A stretch of DNA of 64,000 nt, from NCBI GenBank assembly GCA_963555775.3, contig CAUVWY020000010.1, positions 1,240,001 to 1,304,000 on the forward strand, written 5' to 3'. Of this stretch, positions 54,710 to 64,000 are shown piece after piece. The position numbers and the translations under genes were made by a program. Numbering within the stretch: position 1 is the stretch's first letter; every line of letters starts with the position of its first letter. The notes under the pieces were generated by a model. That model was not told the origin of the DNA. It saw only the letters and a list, made by a program, of their open reading frames with translations, and ran no database searches. The DNA comes from JAJEDW01 sp963555775 (GTDB lineage Bacteria; Acidobacteriota; Terriglobia; 20CM-2-55-15).

Positions 54710-55453
54710 ATGGGCAATCTGATTCTGCTGCGTCACGGACAGAGTACCTGGAACAGGGAAAATCGTTTTACGGGTTGGACCGATGTCCCGCTCACCGAAC
54801 AAGGGAGGGCCGAGGCCCGGCAGGCTGGAACGCTGTTGCGCGAAGGCGGTTACACTCCCGACATCGCGTTCACTTCCGTTCTGAATCGTGCGATCCAGAC
54901 GCTCTGGCTGGCATTGGAAGAATTGGATCGGATGTGGATCCCGGTCGAACGGTCATGGACGCTGAACGAACGTCATTACGGGAATCTGCAGGGCGCGAAC
55001 AAGCGGGAAATGGTCCAAAAATACGGCAAGGACCAGGTGCACGTCTGGCGCCGGAGTTACGACGTACCACCCCCGAAACTCGACGCCGCGGACGATCGGA
55101 ATCCGAAGAACGATCCCCGCTATGCGGGACTCGCGGACGATCGGATTCCTCTCACCGAGAGTCTGAAGCTGACCGTCGAGCGTGTTCTCCCCTACTGGGA
55201 CGAACGGATTGCTCCCGAACTGCGAGCCGGGAAGCAAGTGCTGATCGCGTCGCACGGCAACAGCATCCGGGCATTGGTGAAGTACCTGGACGGGATCTCG
55301 GACCGCGACATCGCGGGACTCAACATCCCCACAGGACAGCCGCTGATCTATGAGTTGAACGACGATCTCTCCGTGGTCCGCAGTTTCTATCTGGGCGACG
55401 CCGAAGCCGTTGCCCAGGCCGCGCAAGCCGTCGCCGACCAGACCGGGCAATAA
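54710..55453 (+). CDS. gpmA: 2,3-bisphosphoglycerate-dependent phosphoglycerate mutase
   Basis: This 247-residue glycolytic enzyme interconverts 3- and 2-phosphoglycerate. The catalytic LLRHGQSTWNRENRFTGWTD, LNERHYGNLQGANK, RSYDVPPP and second-histidine ASHGNSIRALVKYLDG motifs are all present. No Shine-Dalgarno is visible; the family-4 element lies directly upstream. Confidence 0.96.
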   Translation: MGNLILLRHGQSTWNRENRFTGWTDVPLTEQGRAEARQAGTLLREGGYTPDIAFTSVLNRAIQTLWLALEELDRMWIPVERSWTLNERHYGNLQGANKREMVQKYGKDQVHVWRRSYDVPPPKLDAADDRNPKNDPRYAGLADDRIPLTESLKLTVERVLPYWDERIAPELRAGKQVLIASHGNSIRALVKYLDGISDRDIAGLNIPTGQPLIYELNDDLSVVRSFYLGDAEAVAQAAQAVADQTGQ

Positions 55454-55711
55454 CGGCAGGCGCCACAACACCGCCCGGTTCCGCCGCCGCCCGACAAGTC
55501 CCCGCTCCGCGCGAACCTTTTCTCCATGCGTTCCGTATCAAGAATGTGGGAATCCCGATCGGAAACACCGCCGAACGCGAGTTGACGATATTGCGGTCTG
55601 GACGTCTATAACTATAGCGACAGGCCCACCGGGCACAAACAAGCTCGACGCCGGGAATGAAACGAACACGAAACACGCGATACGACGACAAGGCACGACG
55701 AGGAGGAAGCC

Positions 55712-56005
55712 ATGAACGCAAATGCACGACACTTCGAAGCGAAACCCGGCTACCGCGTTGTCGCGATGCATCCGTCCGTGGAATCGAGCGCTCACATACT
55801 GGAACGCGCACTGTCCAACGGATTGACCGCCCGACGCGACCCCCACCGCGAGAGCTTCTATTCGGCCGAGATCGAGGGCGTGGCCTACTACTTTCATATC
55901 TTTCAGGCCATGTGCACGGCATACCTCTTGTCTGTGGAACTTCCGGGCGACGCCGGGTTCGGAGGCGCGGAAACGCGTTTGATGACCAGCTGTCACGTCT
56001 GTTGA
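55712..56005 (+). CDS. Small hypothetical protein
   Basis: This 97-residue protein has GAGGAGG about 8 nt before the ATG, the best ribosome site in the window. It reads GYRVVAMHPSVESSAHILER and EGVAYYFHIFQAMCTAYLLS. Family unknown; the good ribosome site supports expression. Confidence 0.55.
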   Translation: MNANARHFEAKPGYRVVAMHPSVESSAHILERALSNGLTARRDPHRESFYSAEIEGVAYYFHIFQAMCTAYLLSVELPGDAGFGGAETRLMTSCHVC

Positions 56006-56152
56006 TACGGACTCGCCTTTCCAATCGCCTATGCCCGCACCCGGGTTGCGTAGTCCCGGATAATGCGTCATTTCTTGCGCGCGGCAGCGCGCCCAGTGGG
56101 AGAGGGAACGGGAGTGGAACTCCGAGTGTGAACCACATTCCAAAAAAGAAGA

Positions 56153-56220
56153 TGTAGGTGCGGTCTATGACCGCCCAAATCAAGAATTTCCGAAGCGTGC
56201 GGTCATAGACCGCACCTACA
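56153..56220. repeat. Family-3 palindromic repeat, intact copy
   Basis: This is a 68-bp element whose arms (TGTAGGTGCGGTCTATGACC GC and its exact inverse) are perfect 22-bp inverted repeats around a ~24-bp loop. It would form a very stable hairpin. Confidence 0.9.
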
Positions 56221-56243
56221 TTACGTTTCAAGTCACTGAAAAC

Positions 56244-56279
56244 AAAAAAGCCCGGGGCGGTCGCCCCGGGCTTTTTTTG
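56244..56279. terminator. Strong bidirectional rho-independent terminator
   Basis: AAAAAAGCCCGGGGCGG followed by TCGCCCCGGGCTTTTTTT: a long GC stem with A and T runs on both sides. It ends the ilvE transcript and probably also stops reading from the left. Confidence 0.92.
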
Positions 56280-56295
56280 TTTGGACTCAAACGGG

Positions 56296-57240
56296 TCAGC
56301 GCGCTGTTGCGCGATCGGCAACGAATACCGGGGTGCACCAGTGACGGTACTTCGGGTCACGACCACGGACGACGTTGAAGAACAGTTCCCTCAACCTCGA
56401 GGTGACCGGCCCCATGACACCCTCGCCGACGAATCGGTGATTCACGCGGGTAATTGCCGCGATCTGGACTCCCGTTCCGGTGAAAAAGGTTTCTTCGGCG
56501 ATGAAGAGCTCGGTGCGATCGATCGGCCGTTCGACGACTTCTACCCCCATCTCTTCACGAAGCAATTCCATGATGCTCCGGCGAACGATCCCTTCCAGGA
56601 TGTTATCGGTGACCGGCGGGGTAATCGCCTGCCCGTCCCGCACGATGAACACGTTCGCCGCGGATCCCTCGGAAATATGACCGTCGTTGTTCAACACGAT
56701 CGCTTCGTCGTACCCCGCCCGTTCAGCTTCGGTCTTGATAAAGGCGGAATTGACATACGCCCCCGAAATATTGCCCCGGGCCGGCAGGCTGTTGTCGTCG
56801 ACCCGCCGCCAGGACGACACGGTCACGTGCGCGCCTTCGTCGTTCGGCACGTAGCGTCCGAACGGAATCGTTGTGATCGCCACGTCGGGGTGCATGTCGT
56901 GTAGCCGTACACCGATAATTTCGTCCGAAAAGTAGGCTAGCGGCCGGATATAGCAATCCTCGCGCAGGTTTTCCGTCCGTATCAGTTCCACCGTCACTTC
57001 CACCAGATCGTGCAGCGTGTATGGCAGATCCATGCATAGCAGCTTCGCCGACTGCAAAAACCGCTTGTAATGATCTTCCGGACGGAAGATAAATGATTGT
57101 TCCTCCTCATCGTTCCAGTAACCGCGCAGTCCGCCAAAAGCACCCGTCCCGTAATTCAACGTGTGCGTCAGGACCCCGACTTTCGCTTCGCTATAAGGAA
57201 CGATGCGGCCTTTGAAAAACGCATGTTTCGGTAAAGCCAC
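56296..57240 (-). CDS. ilvE: Branched-chain amino acid aminotransferase
   Basis: The GTG at 57240 (VALPKHAFFKG) has GGGGGAG upstream and is preferred to a longer frame from 57315. The 314-residue protein is a class IV PLP aminotransferase (THTLNYGTGAFGGLRGYW, PLAYFSDEIIGV, the PLP Lys in GAYVNSAFIKTEAERAGY, ISEGSAANVFIVRDG, ETFFTGTGVQIAAI). It acts in Leu/Ile/Val synthesis and ends just before the terminator. Confidence 0.93.
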   Translation of the reverse strand: MALPKHAFFKGRIVPYSEAKVGVLTHTLNYGTGAFGGLRGYWNDEEEQSFIFRPEDHYKRFLQSAKLLCMDLPYTLHDLVEVTVELIRTENLREDCYIRPLAYFSDEIIGVRLHDMHPDVAITTIPFGRYVPNDEGAHVTVSSWRRVDDNSLPARGNISGAYVNSAFIKTEAERAGYDEAIVLNNDGHISEGSAANVFIVRDGQAITPPVTDNILEGIVRRSIMELLREEMGVEVVERPIDRTELFIAEETFFTGTGVQIAAITRVNHRFVGEGVMGPVTSRLRELFFNVVRGRDPKYRHWCTPVFVADRATAR

Positions 57241-57363
57241 TTCGTCTCCCCCAGAGGTCGAAAGAGGAATAAAGCGATTCTTCAATCCTCTTCCGCATCG
57301 GTGTATTTTCTCCATTATGCATTGATGAAAGGGTTTAGAGTCTGCAAAAATTGCGTATCCACC

Positions 57364-57549
57364 TTAGCCCGCCTTTCTCACGGGTTTTCGTCGCGAAGAG
57401 TCGGAGACGCCGTCAGAGCTACGGCGCGTTCCTCGCGCCGGATCAAGCGCTCATGCCCGCACGCGGGTTGCCTCCACTGGGAATATAGCGCTTTAGCACT
57501 GGCGGATGGATCCGGCGCTGTAGCAGACAACTCGTGAGAAATGCGGGTC
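57364..57549. repeat. Family-2 inverted-repeat element, copy B (complete)
   Basis: It begins TTAGCCCGCCTTTCTCACGG and ends AACTCGTGAGAAATGCGGGT, imperfect ~25-bp inverted repeats. The interior has GACTCGGAGACG-like and CGCGTTCCTCGCGCCGG motifs. Its right end touches the stop codon of the next gene. Confidence 0.85.
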
Positions 57550-58060
57550 AGGGCTCGGGCTTGTTATCCCTGATCAGGTCAAATAACAAGGCGACTTGCG
57601 CAGTCGGCAACTCCAGAAGCAGGAACTCGCCCGAGATCATCTCGATCCGCAATAACGTTTCGGTGGGCGTCTCGCGAATGGTCTCGAAATTGGCGATATT
57701 GCGATAGACCGCTTTCCGGACCGCCAACCCGCTGCGACCCGCCGTGACGAAATACTCTGGGTAAAGCCCGACGAACTGACGGACCAGCAGCACCATTCCA
57801 AAGACGTAGATCACGCATGCGATCAACATCTGCAGTCCAATCTCGGCCGGCACCCGGGGCGAACCGTAGTAGGCAATCCGAACGAAAACGGTGACGCACG
57901 CCGTCACGACGGCAATCAGGGTCGAGTTGGCCCACGCCGACCACCGGCGGTGCGACGACAGAACGGGATCGGGCAGGTCGCGCATGATCCGAAGCACCCA
58001 GGCCATTGGAACCGTGGCCACCAGGATGGCGATCATCGTGGCTGCAACCCAGGGAGGCAT
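57548..58060 (-). CDS. Small membrane protein coupled to the helicase gene
   Basis: The ATG at 58060 (MPPWVAATMIAILVATVPMA) overlaps the stop of the helicase-nuclease gene (ATGA). The ~170-residue product has three to four membrane segments and a soluble C-terminal part (PTETLLRIEMISGEFLLLEL). Function unknown. Confidence 0.62.
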   Translation of the reverse strand: MPPWVAATMIAILVATVPMAWVLRIMRDLPDPVLSSHRRWSAWANSTLIAVVTACVTVFVRIAYYGSPRVPAEIGLQMLIACVIYVFGMVLLVRQFVGLYPEYFVTAGRSGLAVRKAVYRNIANFETIRETPTETLLRIEMISGEFLLLELPTAQVALLFDLIRDNKPEP

Positions 58061-61000
58061 CAGAAACCCGGCACCGGGACATTGGCGGAATCCGACGGCT
58101 CGAAAGCCCATTCCCGCCAGGCCCGAAGCAAGGGGAAATACAGACCCAGGCGGATGGGCCGCGAATCGATCCGCTGGATGGCTTCGGCATAGTTCTCGAG
58201 TTGTGCGCGATACCTTTCGCGTTCATTGTCGAGAAACGCCTCCACACCGCCGCCGTAATGGACGCCCGTCTTGTAGTCGACGATCCAGCGCACGCCGTCG
58301 TCAACGAAGGTCCGGTCCAGGACGAACCGTTGCAATCGCCCCTTGGTCACAGCCGAAATCGCATACTCTCTTCGATCCTCCTCGTGGCCCGACAAAATCC
58401 ACCGGCCGCGCTCGTCGGTCAACGCACCCTGGAGAGCGCCCTCGACGCGGCGGCACGCTTCGCTCAGTTTCTCTCCATCGAGCCCCTCGGTGCGCAGCGC
58501 GGCAAGAACGGTTTCCCGATTCCAGCCCTGTGAAAGACCGGTCTCCGACGATTCGAAACAGGTCCGTTGCAGCAGCGAATGCACCACGATTCCTACACGC
58601 CGCTGCAGTTCGCTTGCCCAGTCAAACGTCGGATTCACGAGCGACCCGTCATCTGTCTTGGCGGGATCGGCTGGATTGGCTGGATCGGACCCGGTGGCCC
58701 CGCCCGGGGGCCACTCCACGGCCGGACCCGGTCGAGGGGCTTCCCAGCCCAGACTCAAGCGACGCCGGACAGGGCGCGGCGTCTCCAATCCGTCATTCGG
58801 TCCGCCATCCAATACGTCTTCCGATCCTTGGCCCGAACTTCCATCGGCCATCGGACCATGGGCAAGTACACGCCGGTAGTCGTCTTCGACCGAGGCCCAG
58901 ATCTTGCGCAGCAGCGAACGCGAACCGGGGGGCTTCACAGACCGGCCATCGGCATGACGCGTCACCTGCGCGTGGCCGAGCAAATGCAGGGATCGGCGGG
59001 CGCGTGTCGCCGCAACGTAGAGCAACCGCGTGCTTTCGTGCTCGCTCCTGATCGACTGCACCCATCGCAGATACGCGTACAACGGATCGTCGTCGCTTCC
59101 GGTTTCCCGGATCGGCGCCATCAACAACTGGGCTATTCCCTGCCGGTCCACATATTCGAGCCACATCATCAGCGTGGAATCCTCCCCACGCACCCAACGC
59201 CCCAGACCCGGCAGGATGACAGTGTCGAACTCCAGGCCTTTCGCCTTGTGGATCGTCAGCAACTGCAAGCCTTCATCGGCTTCGACATCCGGACGGGCAT
59301 AGAGTTTGTCCACGGCGAGTTCAAATTCGCGTTCGTCCTCGATATCGGCCCCCCGAACGGATTCTTCGAGCAGATCCAGAAACGCGGCCGCGTCTTCCAG
59401 GCCGGTGGGGCTGTCCAGGCATGCCGGGCCGCCCAGCCCTACCCATACGCCTTCGACCCAACGCCGAACCGGCATCGTGCCACGCCTGTCTATCGCGTCC
59501 CCGATCGTAACCCTGACCCTGGAAAGCCGCTGCTGTCCGTTCTCCGACAACGACTGGCAACGTGCCGGATCATGCATCAAATCCCAGACGGCCGATGACC
59601 GGTCCCCGCCGGCCAGGGCATGAAGATCGGCCAGCGTCAATCCGCACCAGGGCGCACGCAGAACCGACAGCCACGATACCCGATCGGCCGGATGCAGCAG
59701 CGCGCGGGTCAACGCAAGCAGATCCCGCACGACGGGGCGGGTGCCCAGCGCATCGATTTCGACGGCGCGGAATCGTTCACCGGCCCGGCGCAAAGCCGCG
59801 ACCGTTCGGATCAGATGGCCGCGGGAGCGCACCAGGACGGCGATGGTTCCGGCCCCCGGCCCGGTGTCGGGCGCCCGTGTGCGGCGGATGATCTCCAATA
59901 CCTCGGCCGCCTCGGAATCCGAATCCTTGTCGAATGAGGGATAGATACGAACCGATCGGTCCGGCGATGCATCGCGGCCCGCGTCCGTGCCGACAACGGA
60001 AGCGTGATGGGGATCGTCGAACGCAACCGCTGGGGTATAGGTCACCGCTCCGGTAAAGGTGTCCTCTTCGGCCGGAAACGCATCGCCCAGGGCGCGGTTA
60101 ACCCATTCCACGATTCCGGAACTGGATCGGAAATTCACCGACAGCCGAAGCGGAGTGAGACGAACGTTTCCCACACCGTGCTGCCTCGCCCGCAGGAACA
60201 AGCCCACTTCGGCTTCACGAAACCTGTAAATGGACTGCATCGGGTCGCCGACCAGAAACAGGGTCCGGCCATCGTTCGACTGCCAATCGGTAGTCAGGGA
60301 CTCGATCAGGTCGAACTGGCCCTGCGAAGTATCCTGAAACTCGTCGATCAGCAGGTGGCGGATCCGGCAATCCAGTGCGAAGGCAAGATCCGTGGGCGCC
60401 TCGGGGGTCCCCAGCGCCTGCCGGCACGCATGCGCAATCTCGGTAAAATCGACCTTTCCAGTCGCCTGGAACGCCAATTTGAGTTGCCCAACGGCTATGG
60501 GGAGCAATTCTACGAGGGCCTGGAGTAGCTTCCATTGCGTATCTGGGACCGTGGTCGGCGGCAGCAGCCGAACCCGGTGCAACCGCTCGAGGGAATCGTT
60601 ATTCAAATCGATCTCCAGACATCCCCGCTTCGCGATGCGCCCTTCTTTGTTTGGCGGAAAACCATGCCGCCGGTCCAACTGCGTTCGCCGCTTTCCGTTC
60701 CTGGTGAGGAATAATTCCCCGAGGCCCAGCCACGCTTTCAAATCGCCGTTCTCGGGCAAACCGTCAAGGTCCAGGCAATCGACGATCGGACTTCGAGAAC
60801 CCTCTTCGACCAGATTCGCCGCGGCATATCGCGCCTGGGTAATGATCTCGACCAGGGCATCGTCAGGAATGCTCCGTTCGAGTTGTTCCAACTCGCCGGT
60901 CACGATCCCGTTCAGGGCCGCTTCGATCGCATCGCGGAACGCGTCGGTCGTGGGATTCCGGACAACGTGACGCAACCACTGGTCCCGGCGCCGGAGCATG

Positions 61001-61644
61001 TTCGCCAGCAACCCCGCGACCCGACCCACGTTGTTGTCCAGATGCCGCAGCAGTGTCGTCAGGGCACTGACGCGATCCGGATTCACGCCATCGGAATCGA
61101 GCAGTTCGAGCGTGGCGCGCGCGGCCTGCGCATAAAGGTAACTTGGGTTCTCTTCGGGTTGCGGCGGGGCGCCCATGCGCGAGATCCAGGGCATCCGGCG
61201 AGTCACGGTGGCACAAAGAGAATCGATCGTCTGGATGCGCAACCTCGAAGGATTATCGACCAACTGCCAATCGCGCTGCCCGTCGCGTTCAAGAACCCGC
61301 TTCGCCAGAGCCCTCGCCTGCTGTTCGTGAAGCGAAGCCGGTTCGTCTGGATCGGGTCGATTCGCGTCCTGTAACGCCGAAATCAGGCGGTGCCGCATTT
61401 CGCCAGCGGCCTTGCGCGTGAACGTGATGGCGATGATGGACTCCGGTTCCTCAACGTCCGGCGTCGCCAGCAACGTCAGAAAGCGATGAATCAGCAGCGC
61501 GGTCTTTCCCGACCCGGCCGGCGCCTCGACGATGAACGATCCGGTCGGATCGAGCGCACGCAGGCGTTCGGCCCTGTCCCCGGCCTCCGAAACGGACGGC
61601 CCCCGGAGCGATCCCTCAGTCAAGATCGCCCTCCATGGCAGCAC
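58060..61644 (-). CDS. UvrD/RecB-like helicase-nuclease (AddA-type)
   Basis: This protein of up to 1194 residues carries the SF1 helicase motifs: EAPAGSGKTALLIHRF (I), AITFTRKAAGEM (Ia), LLIDEFQDTSQGQFD (II), LVGDPMQSIYRFREAE (III), LLTIHKAKGLEFDTVILPG (V) and LYVAATRARRSLHLL (VI). A C-terminal nuclease domain has RWIVDYKTG. The start is GTG 61644 or TTG 61623; both overlap the upstream gene. With its partner it should process double-strand DNA breaks. Confidence 0.9.
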   Translation of the reverse strand: MLPWRAILTEGSLRGPSVSEAGDRAERLRALDPTGSFIVEAPAGSGKTALLIHRFLTLLATPDVEEPESIIAITFTRKAAGEMRHRLISALQDANRPDPDEPASLHEQQARALAKRVLERDGQRDWQLVDNPSRLRIQTIDSLCATVTRRMPWISRMGAPPQPEENPSYLYAQAARATLELLDSDGVNPDRVSALTTLLRHLDNNVGRVAGLLANMLRRRDQWLRHVVRNPTTDAFRDAIEAALNGIVTGELEQLERSIPDDALVEIITQARYAAANLVEEGSRSPIVDCLDLDGLPENGDLKAWLGLGELFLTRNGKRRTQLDRRHGFPPNKEGRIAKRGCLEIDLNNDSLERLHRVRLLPPTTVPDTQWKLLQALVELLPIAVGQLKLAFQATGKVDFTEIAHACRQALGTPEAPTDLAFALDCRIRHLLIDEFQDTSQGQFDLIESLTTDWQSNDGRTLFLVGDPMQSIYRFREAEVGLFLRARQHGVGNVRLTPLRLSVNFRSSSGIVEWVNRALGDAFPAEEDTFTGAVTYTPAVAFDDPHHASVVGTDAGRDASPDRSVRIYPSFDKDSDSEAAEVLEIIRRTRAPDTGPGAGTIAVLVRSRGHLIRTVAALRRAGERFRAVEIDALGTRPVVRDLLALTRALLHPADRVSWLSVLRAPWCGLTLADLHALAGGDRSSAVWDLMHDPARCQSLSENGQQRLSRVRVTIGDAIDRRGTMPVRRWVEGVWVGLGGPACLDSPTGLEDAAAFLDLLEESVRGADIEDEREFELAVDKLYARPDVEADEGLQLLTIHKAKGLEFDTVILPGLGRWVRGEDSTLMMWLEYVDRQGIAQLLMAPIRETGSDDDPLYAYLRWVQSIRSEHESTRLLYVAATRARRSLHLLGHAQVTRHADGRSVKPPGSRSLLRKIWASVEDDYRRVLAHGPMADGSSGQGSEDVLDGGPNDGLETPRPVRRRLSLGWEAPRPGPAVEWPPGGATGSDPANPADPAKTDDGSLVNPTFDWASELQRRVGIVVHSLLQRTCFESSETGLSQGWNRETVLAALRTEGLDGEKLSEACRRVEGALQGALTDERGRWILSGHEEDRREYAISAVTKGRLQRFVLDRTFVDDGVRWIVDYKTGVHYGGGVEAFLDNERERYRAQLENYAEAIQRIDSRPIRLGLYFPLLRAWREWAFEPSDSANVPVPGF

Positions 61645-64000
61645 CGGTCAACTCATCGATCCGGCACAATGACGGCAGGCTGCAGTGCATGCAGGTTTTC
61701 GGGAGTTTCTTGGGATCGACAGTGGCCACACCGGACATGAAATCGCGGCCAAGGCGATCGAGCGCGCTCCGCCAGTCGCCGATGCGTTCGTGCATGTCCG
61801 GATCGTTCTCTCCGACACGAACTCCCGGAACGAGATCCTCGGACACGGCAGCCCCGCGGAATCCGGTGTTCCCCGTCTTCAGGACGCCAAAGAAAACTCC
61901 ACTCACCGGCGCCGGGGACGTGACCGCGTACAGCGGCAACTGGGGTTCGTCGGGCCGGTCGCCTTCCCACTCCGCCGGCCCGTGCATACCCGTTTTGTAG
62001 TCCACGACGATTTCAGTACCGTCTTCGATCCGGTCCACACGGTCGGCGCGGACCTCGAACCGCACCCCCCCCACTTCAACCTGGCACCGGCTTTCCTGAT
62101 GAACGACCGTGAACGGCTGACGCTGTTTTTCCAGTTCGAGCCAGTCGCCGATGAGGCGTGTCAACCGCGCGAGTTCGATTTCGGCAAAGCGGGGCTGCCG
62201 CAGCACCGCACGATGCTCCGACATGCTCTGAATAGCGGCGCCGGCCGCACCCTCCACAATCGCGGCCACATGCTCGGGATCGGCGGCGGCGAGACCCCGA
62301 TGCGACCGAAGCTGCCGCCAGACCCGGTCGAGCGCCTCATGGATCAACACGCCGCGATCGATCGAGTCCAGGCCCGCCCCTGCCGACGGAATCGCATCCG
62401 CGCCGAGGCGAAGATGCGCAAACGAACGGAACGGACACGCGGCCTGCCACTTGAATATCGAAGTGCCTCCCCAAGCCCGCTCTCCATCGAGAATATTCCA
62501 CGGGGGCGCCGCGTCGTCTTCAACGGTTTCCGTATCCGACGATTGACGCAACCGCTCGAGGTATGCGATGTCCGGTTTGACGTCCAGTTCTTCGACGCTG
62601 GACTCCGGCAGATGTGCGAAGAGCGGGCTCGGTCGAAGCGCGGTGTCACCGTCGTTCACGGGACAACTCACCACCACGCCGGGGGCGCTGGCCAGGATTC
62701 GGCGTGTCAGAAGCCGCGAAAACTCCAGTTCGCGGACCGGCGACGAGCCGGGGACGCTCGAATCCCGCTGAAGCCGCAGCGGAAGGAACGGGTGCGGACC
62801 GGCTGGAGCGGGCCACGCTCCGTCGTCGGCGCCCATCAACCAGAGATGATCGAACCGAAGCCCGGATGCTTCGAAAACACCGAGCACCTGTATCGGCGCC
62901 GGGTCGGATTCCGGCTGGAACTGGCGCTCCGATGCCAGCCGCTCGACCATCGTCCAGGCGCGATCCGGAGAGACCGGCCCGAACACGCCATCGAGTCCCG
63001 CAAACTCGGACAACAGTTCATTCCATGCACTGGCCGTCTGATACTCGACGCTCGACAGGGTACGGTCGCCGGGCCAGCCCATTGCCTTCAACAATGCCGA
63101 CGCCGATGCCGCCCAGTCGCTGGGCATCTGTTCCCCCGGCAGGTCCCGGTATTCCTCCTGCCAGCGACTCCATCGGTCGGCGAGCACCCGACAGCAATGC
63201 GGAGCATCGTCCTGAACGGCCAATCGGAGCACGTCCGGAAGTCCGACTCGAGGTTCGCGCAGTTCGCGAAGGCGCCGGTCCAACAGTGCGCGGGGCGTGA
63301 ACTCGTTGTCCGCGCCCGCGACAAAACGGCACCGCAAAAGGCGCCCGATCTCTTCGACCGCGTTGCCCTGGGGTTTGAAAGAGAGAATCCGGAGGGCCGC
63401 CTCGACGAGGGGGTAATCCCGAAGCCGGGGTCCCAGCGAAATGTTGAAGAGCCGGTGAGGGTCGAGATCGGGGCGAAGACGAGCATCGGGATGGAAAGAA
63501 TCGGCAAGGACACGATCGATACGGGTCCGGCAACTCCCGAGGTCGGGAACGACGATGCCGATCTTCAGGTCTCCCCTGTTTTCGAGCGAAGCCTCTTCGA
63601 GCCGGCGGCGCGCCCACACCGCAACCGCCTGAATCTCGGCCTCCCGATCGGCCAGATTCAGTCGAACGCCACCACTGGTGGACATCCCTTCGCCGCCCAC
63701 TTCCGCATCGCGGTCTTCAATTGTGCATCCCGCGCCTTCGAACGCTTTGAAAAGCTTGTTCTCCGCGGGTGTCCGTTCGAGAAAGCCCGCAAGCACGATG
63801 CGTTCAGGAACGGAAATCTCGCCATCGTCGACGCGTTCGGCCAGAAACCCGGCGAGTTGCGCATTCGACAGCCAACGATGCTGGTCGAGACGCCTCAGGT
63901 ATTCCAACGCCCATCCATGAAAGGCTTCCGAGTCGCCCGTGTCGTTCCATTCTGCCGCGTCAAGGGGCAGGCGCCAGCGGCAAGCCAGATTCCAGGCTTC
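61616..64000 (-). CDS. AddB-like PD-(D/E)XK nuclease protein (TIGR03623-like), 5' end outside window
   Basis: The frame is open to the right edge. It has a degenerate helicase region (VFEASGLRFDHLWLMGADDG, VVSCPVNDGDTALRPS) and a C-terminal nuclease motif IVVDYKTGMHG followed by CMHCSLPSLCR, a cysteine set like the Fe-S staple of AddB. It overlaps the AddA-like gene, so the two are translationally coupled. This corresponds to the probable DNA repair protein family paired with RecB-like helicases. Confidence 0.85.
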   Translation of the reverse strand, partial: EAWNLACRWRLPLDAAEWNDTGDSEAFHGWALEYLRRLDQHRWLSNAQLAGFLAERVDDGEISVPERIVLAGFLERTPAENKLFKAFEGAGCTIEDRDAEVGGEGMSTSGGVRLNLADREAEIQAVAVWARRRLEEASLENRGDLKIGIVVPDLGSCRTRIDRVLADSFHPDARLRPDLDPHRLFNISLGPRLRDYPLVEAALRILSFKPQGNAVEEIGRLLRCRFVAGADNEFTPRALLDRRLRELREPRVGLPDVLRLAVQDDAPHCCRVLADRWSRWQEEYRDLPGEQMPSDWAASASALLKAMGWPGDRTLSSVEYQTASAWNELLSEFAGLDGVFGPVSPDRAWTMVERLASERQFQPESDPAPIQVLGVFEASGLRFDHLWLMGADDGAWPAPAGPHPFLPLRLQRDSSVPGSSPVRELEFSRLLTRRILASAPGVVVSCPVNDGDTALRPSPLFAHLPESSVEELDVKPDIAYLERLRQSSDTETVEDDAAPPWNILDGERAWGGTSIFKWQAACPFRSFAHLRLGADAIPSAGAGLDSIDRGVLIHEALDRVWRQLRSHRGLAAADPEHVAAIVEGAAGAAIQSMSEHRAVLRQPRFAEIELARLTRLIGDWLELEKQRQPFTVVHQESRCQVEVGGVRFEVRADRVDRIEDGTEIVVDYKTGMHGPAEWEGDRPDEPQLPLYAVTSPAPVSGVFFGVLKTGNTGFRGAAVSEDLVPGVRVGENDPDMHERIGDWRSALDRLGRDFMSGVATVDPKKLPKTCMHCSLPSLCRIDELTGAAMEGDLD

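Noticed and set aside
1..64000. tRNA or rRNA genes
   Set aside because: A visual scan for T-loop patterns and rRNA-like conserved blocks gave nothing convincing; a covariance-model search was not possible here.

Overview
The window is about 64 kb of GC-rich bacterial chromosome. It mixes ordinary housekeeping genes with a large, heavily decayed accessory region. I see no rRNA, tRNA or CRISPR array. The taxonomic signal is mixed. A VWFA-type secreted protein, a membrane spermidine-synthase/TPR fusion, a DUF6178-like protein and many small TPR proteins suggest Acidobacteriota or a neighbouring phylum. This is an inference from gene content only.

Layout. Positions 1-1015 hold a radical SAM/PDZ (DUF512-like) protein. 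Positions 1348-6349 are accessory: a PD-(D/E)XK-like protein, a gene gutted by an IS3-family remnant, and a PHP/SMC-like (TrlF-type) ATPase. pgsA and a secreted DsbD-N-like protein follow (6.8-7.9 kb). Positions 8-21 kb form an accessory block: a frameshifted ISAs1-type element, an integrase stub, a HEPN-like protein, a type I restriction-modification locus in which only hsdM is intact, an AbiEi/AbiEii pair and a toxin-antitoxin remnant. pckA (22-23.6 kb) lies between two resolvase remnants. Positions 24-31 kb are housekeeping: TPR, glycosyltransferase, DEDD exonuclease, DUF6178-like and RNB ribonuclease genes. Positions 32-38 kb hold the VWFA and spermidine-synthase/TPR operon and a quinone oxidoreductase. 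Positions 38-48 kb are again accessory: RusA-like, ParE-like TA, a truncated second hsdM fused to a truncated AAA-type gene, phd plus a vapC split by a repeat element, a DUF4143 ATPase, and a pentapeptide-repeat gene with an in-frame stop. Positions 48-54 kb form a sulfur/cysteine cluster (MoaD-like carrier, BNR-repeat protein, CysM, CBS) plus a WYL regulator and a cupin. Positions 54.7-64 kb hold gpmA, ilvE and an AddAB/RecB-like helicase-nuclease pair.

The clearest structural result is a set of short non-coding inverted-repeat elements. Family 1 has four copies of exactly 130 bp with perfect 18-bp ends (3313, 10317, 14012, 51246). Removing the copy inside hsdS to leave one CTAG restores the hsdS reading frame, so these elements appear to move into CTAG sites. 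Family 2 (about 185 bp; 32014, 43555, 57364) splits a vapC toxin gene. Family 4 (28820, 54422) ends about 10 bp before two start codons. Family 3 is a 68-bp palindrome with derivatives, and one further 162-bp element lies at 51086. The accessory defence genes look like a graveyard produced largely by these elements, point mutations and deletions.

Several genes have a TATAAT-like box 7-8 nt before the start codon, which suggests leaderless transcripts.
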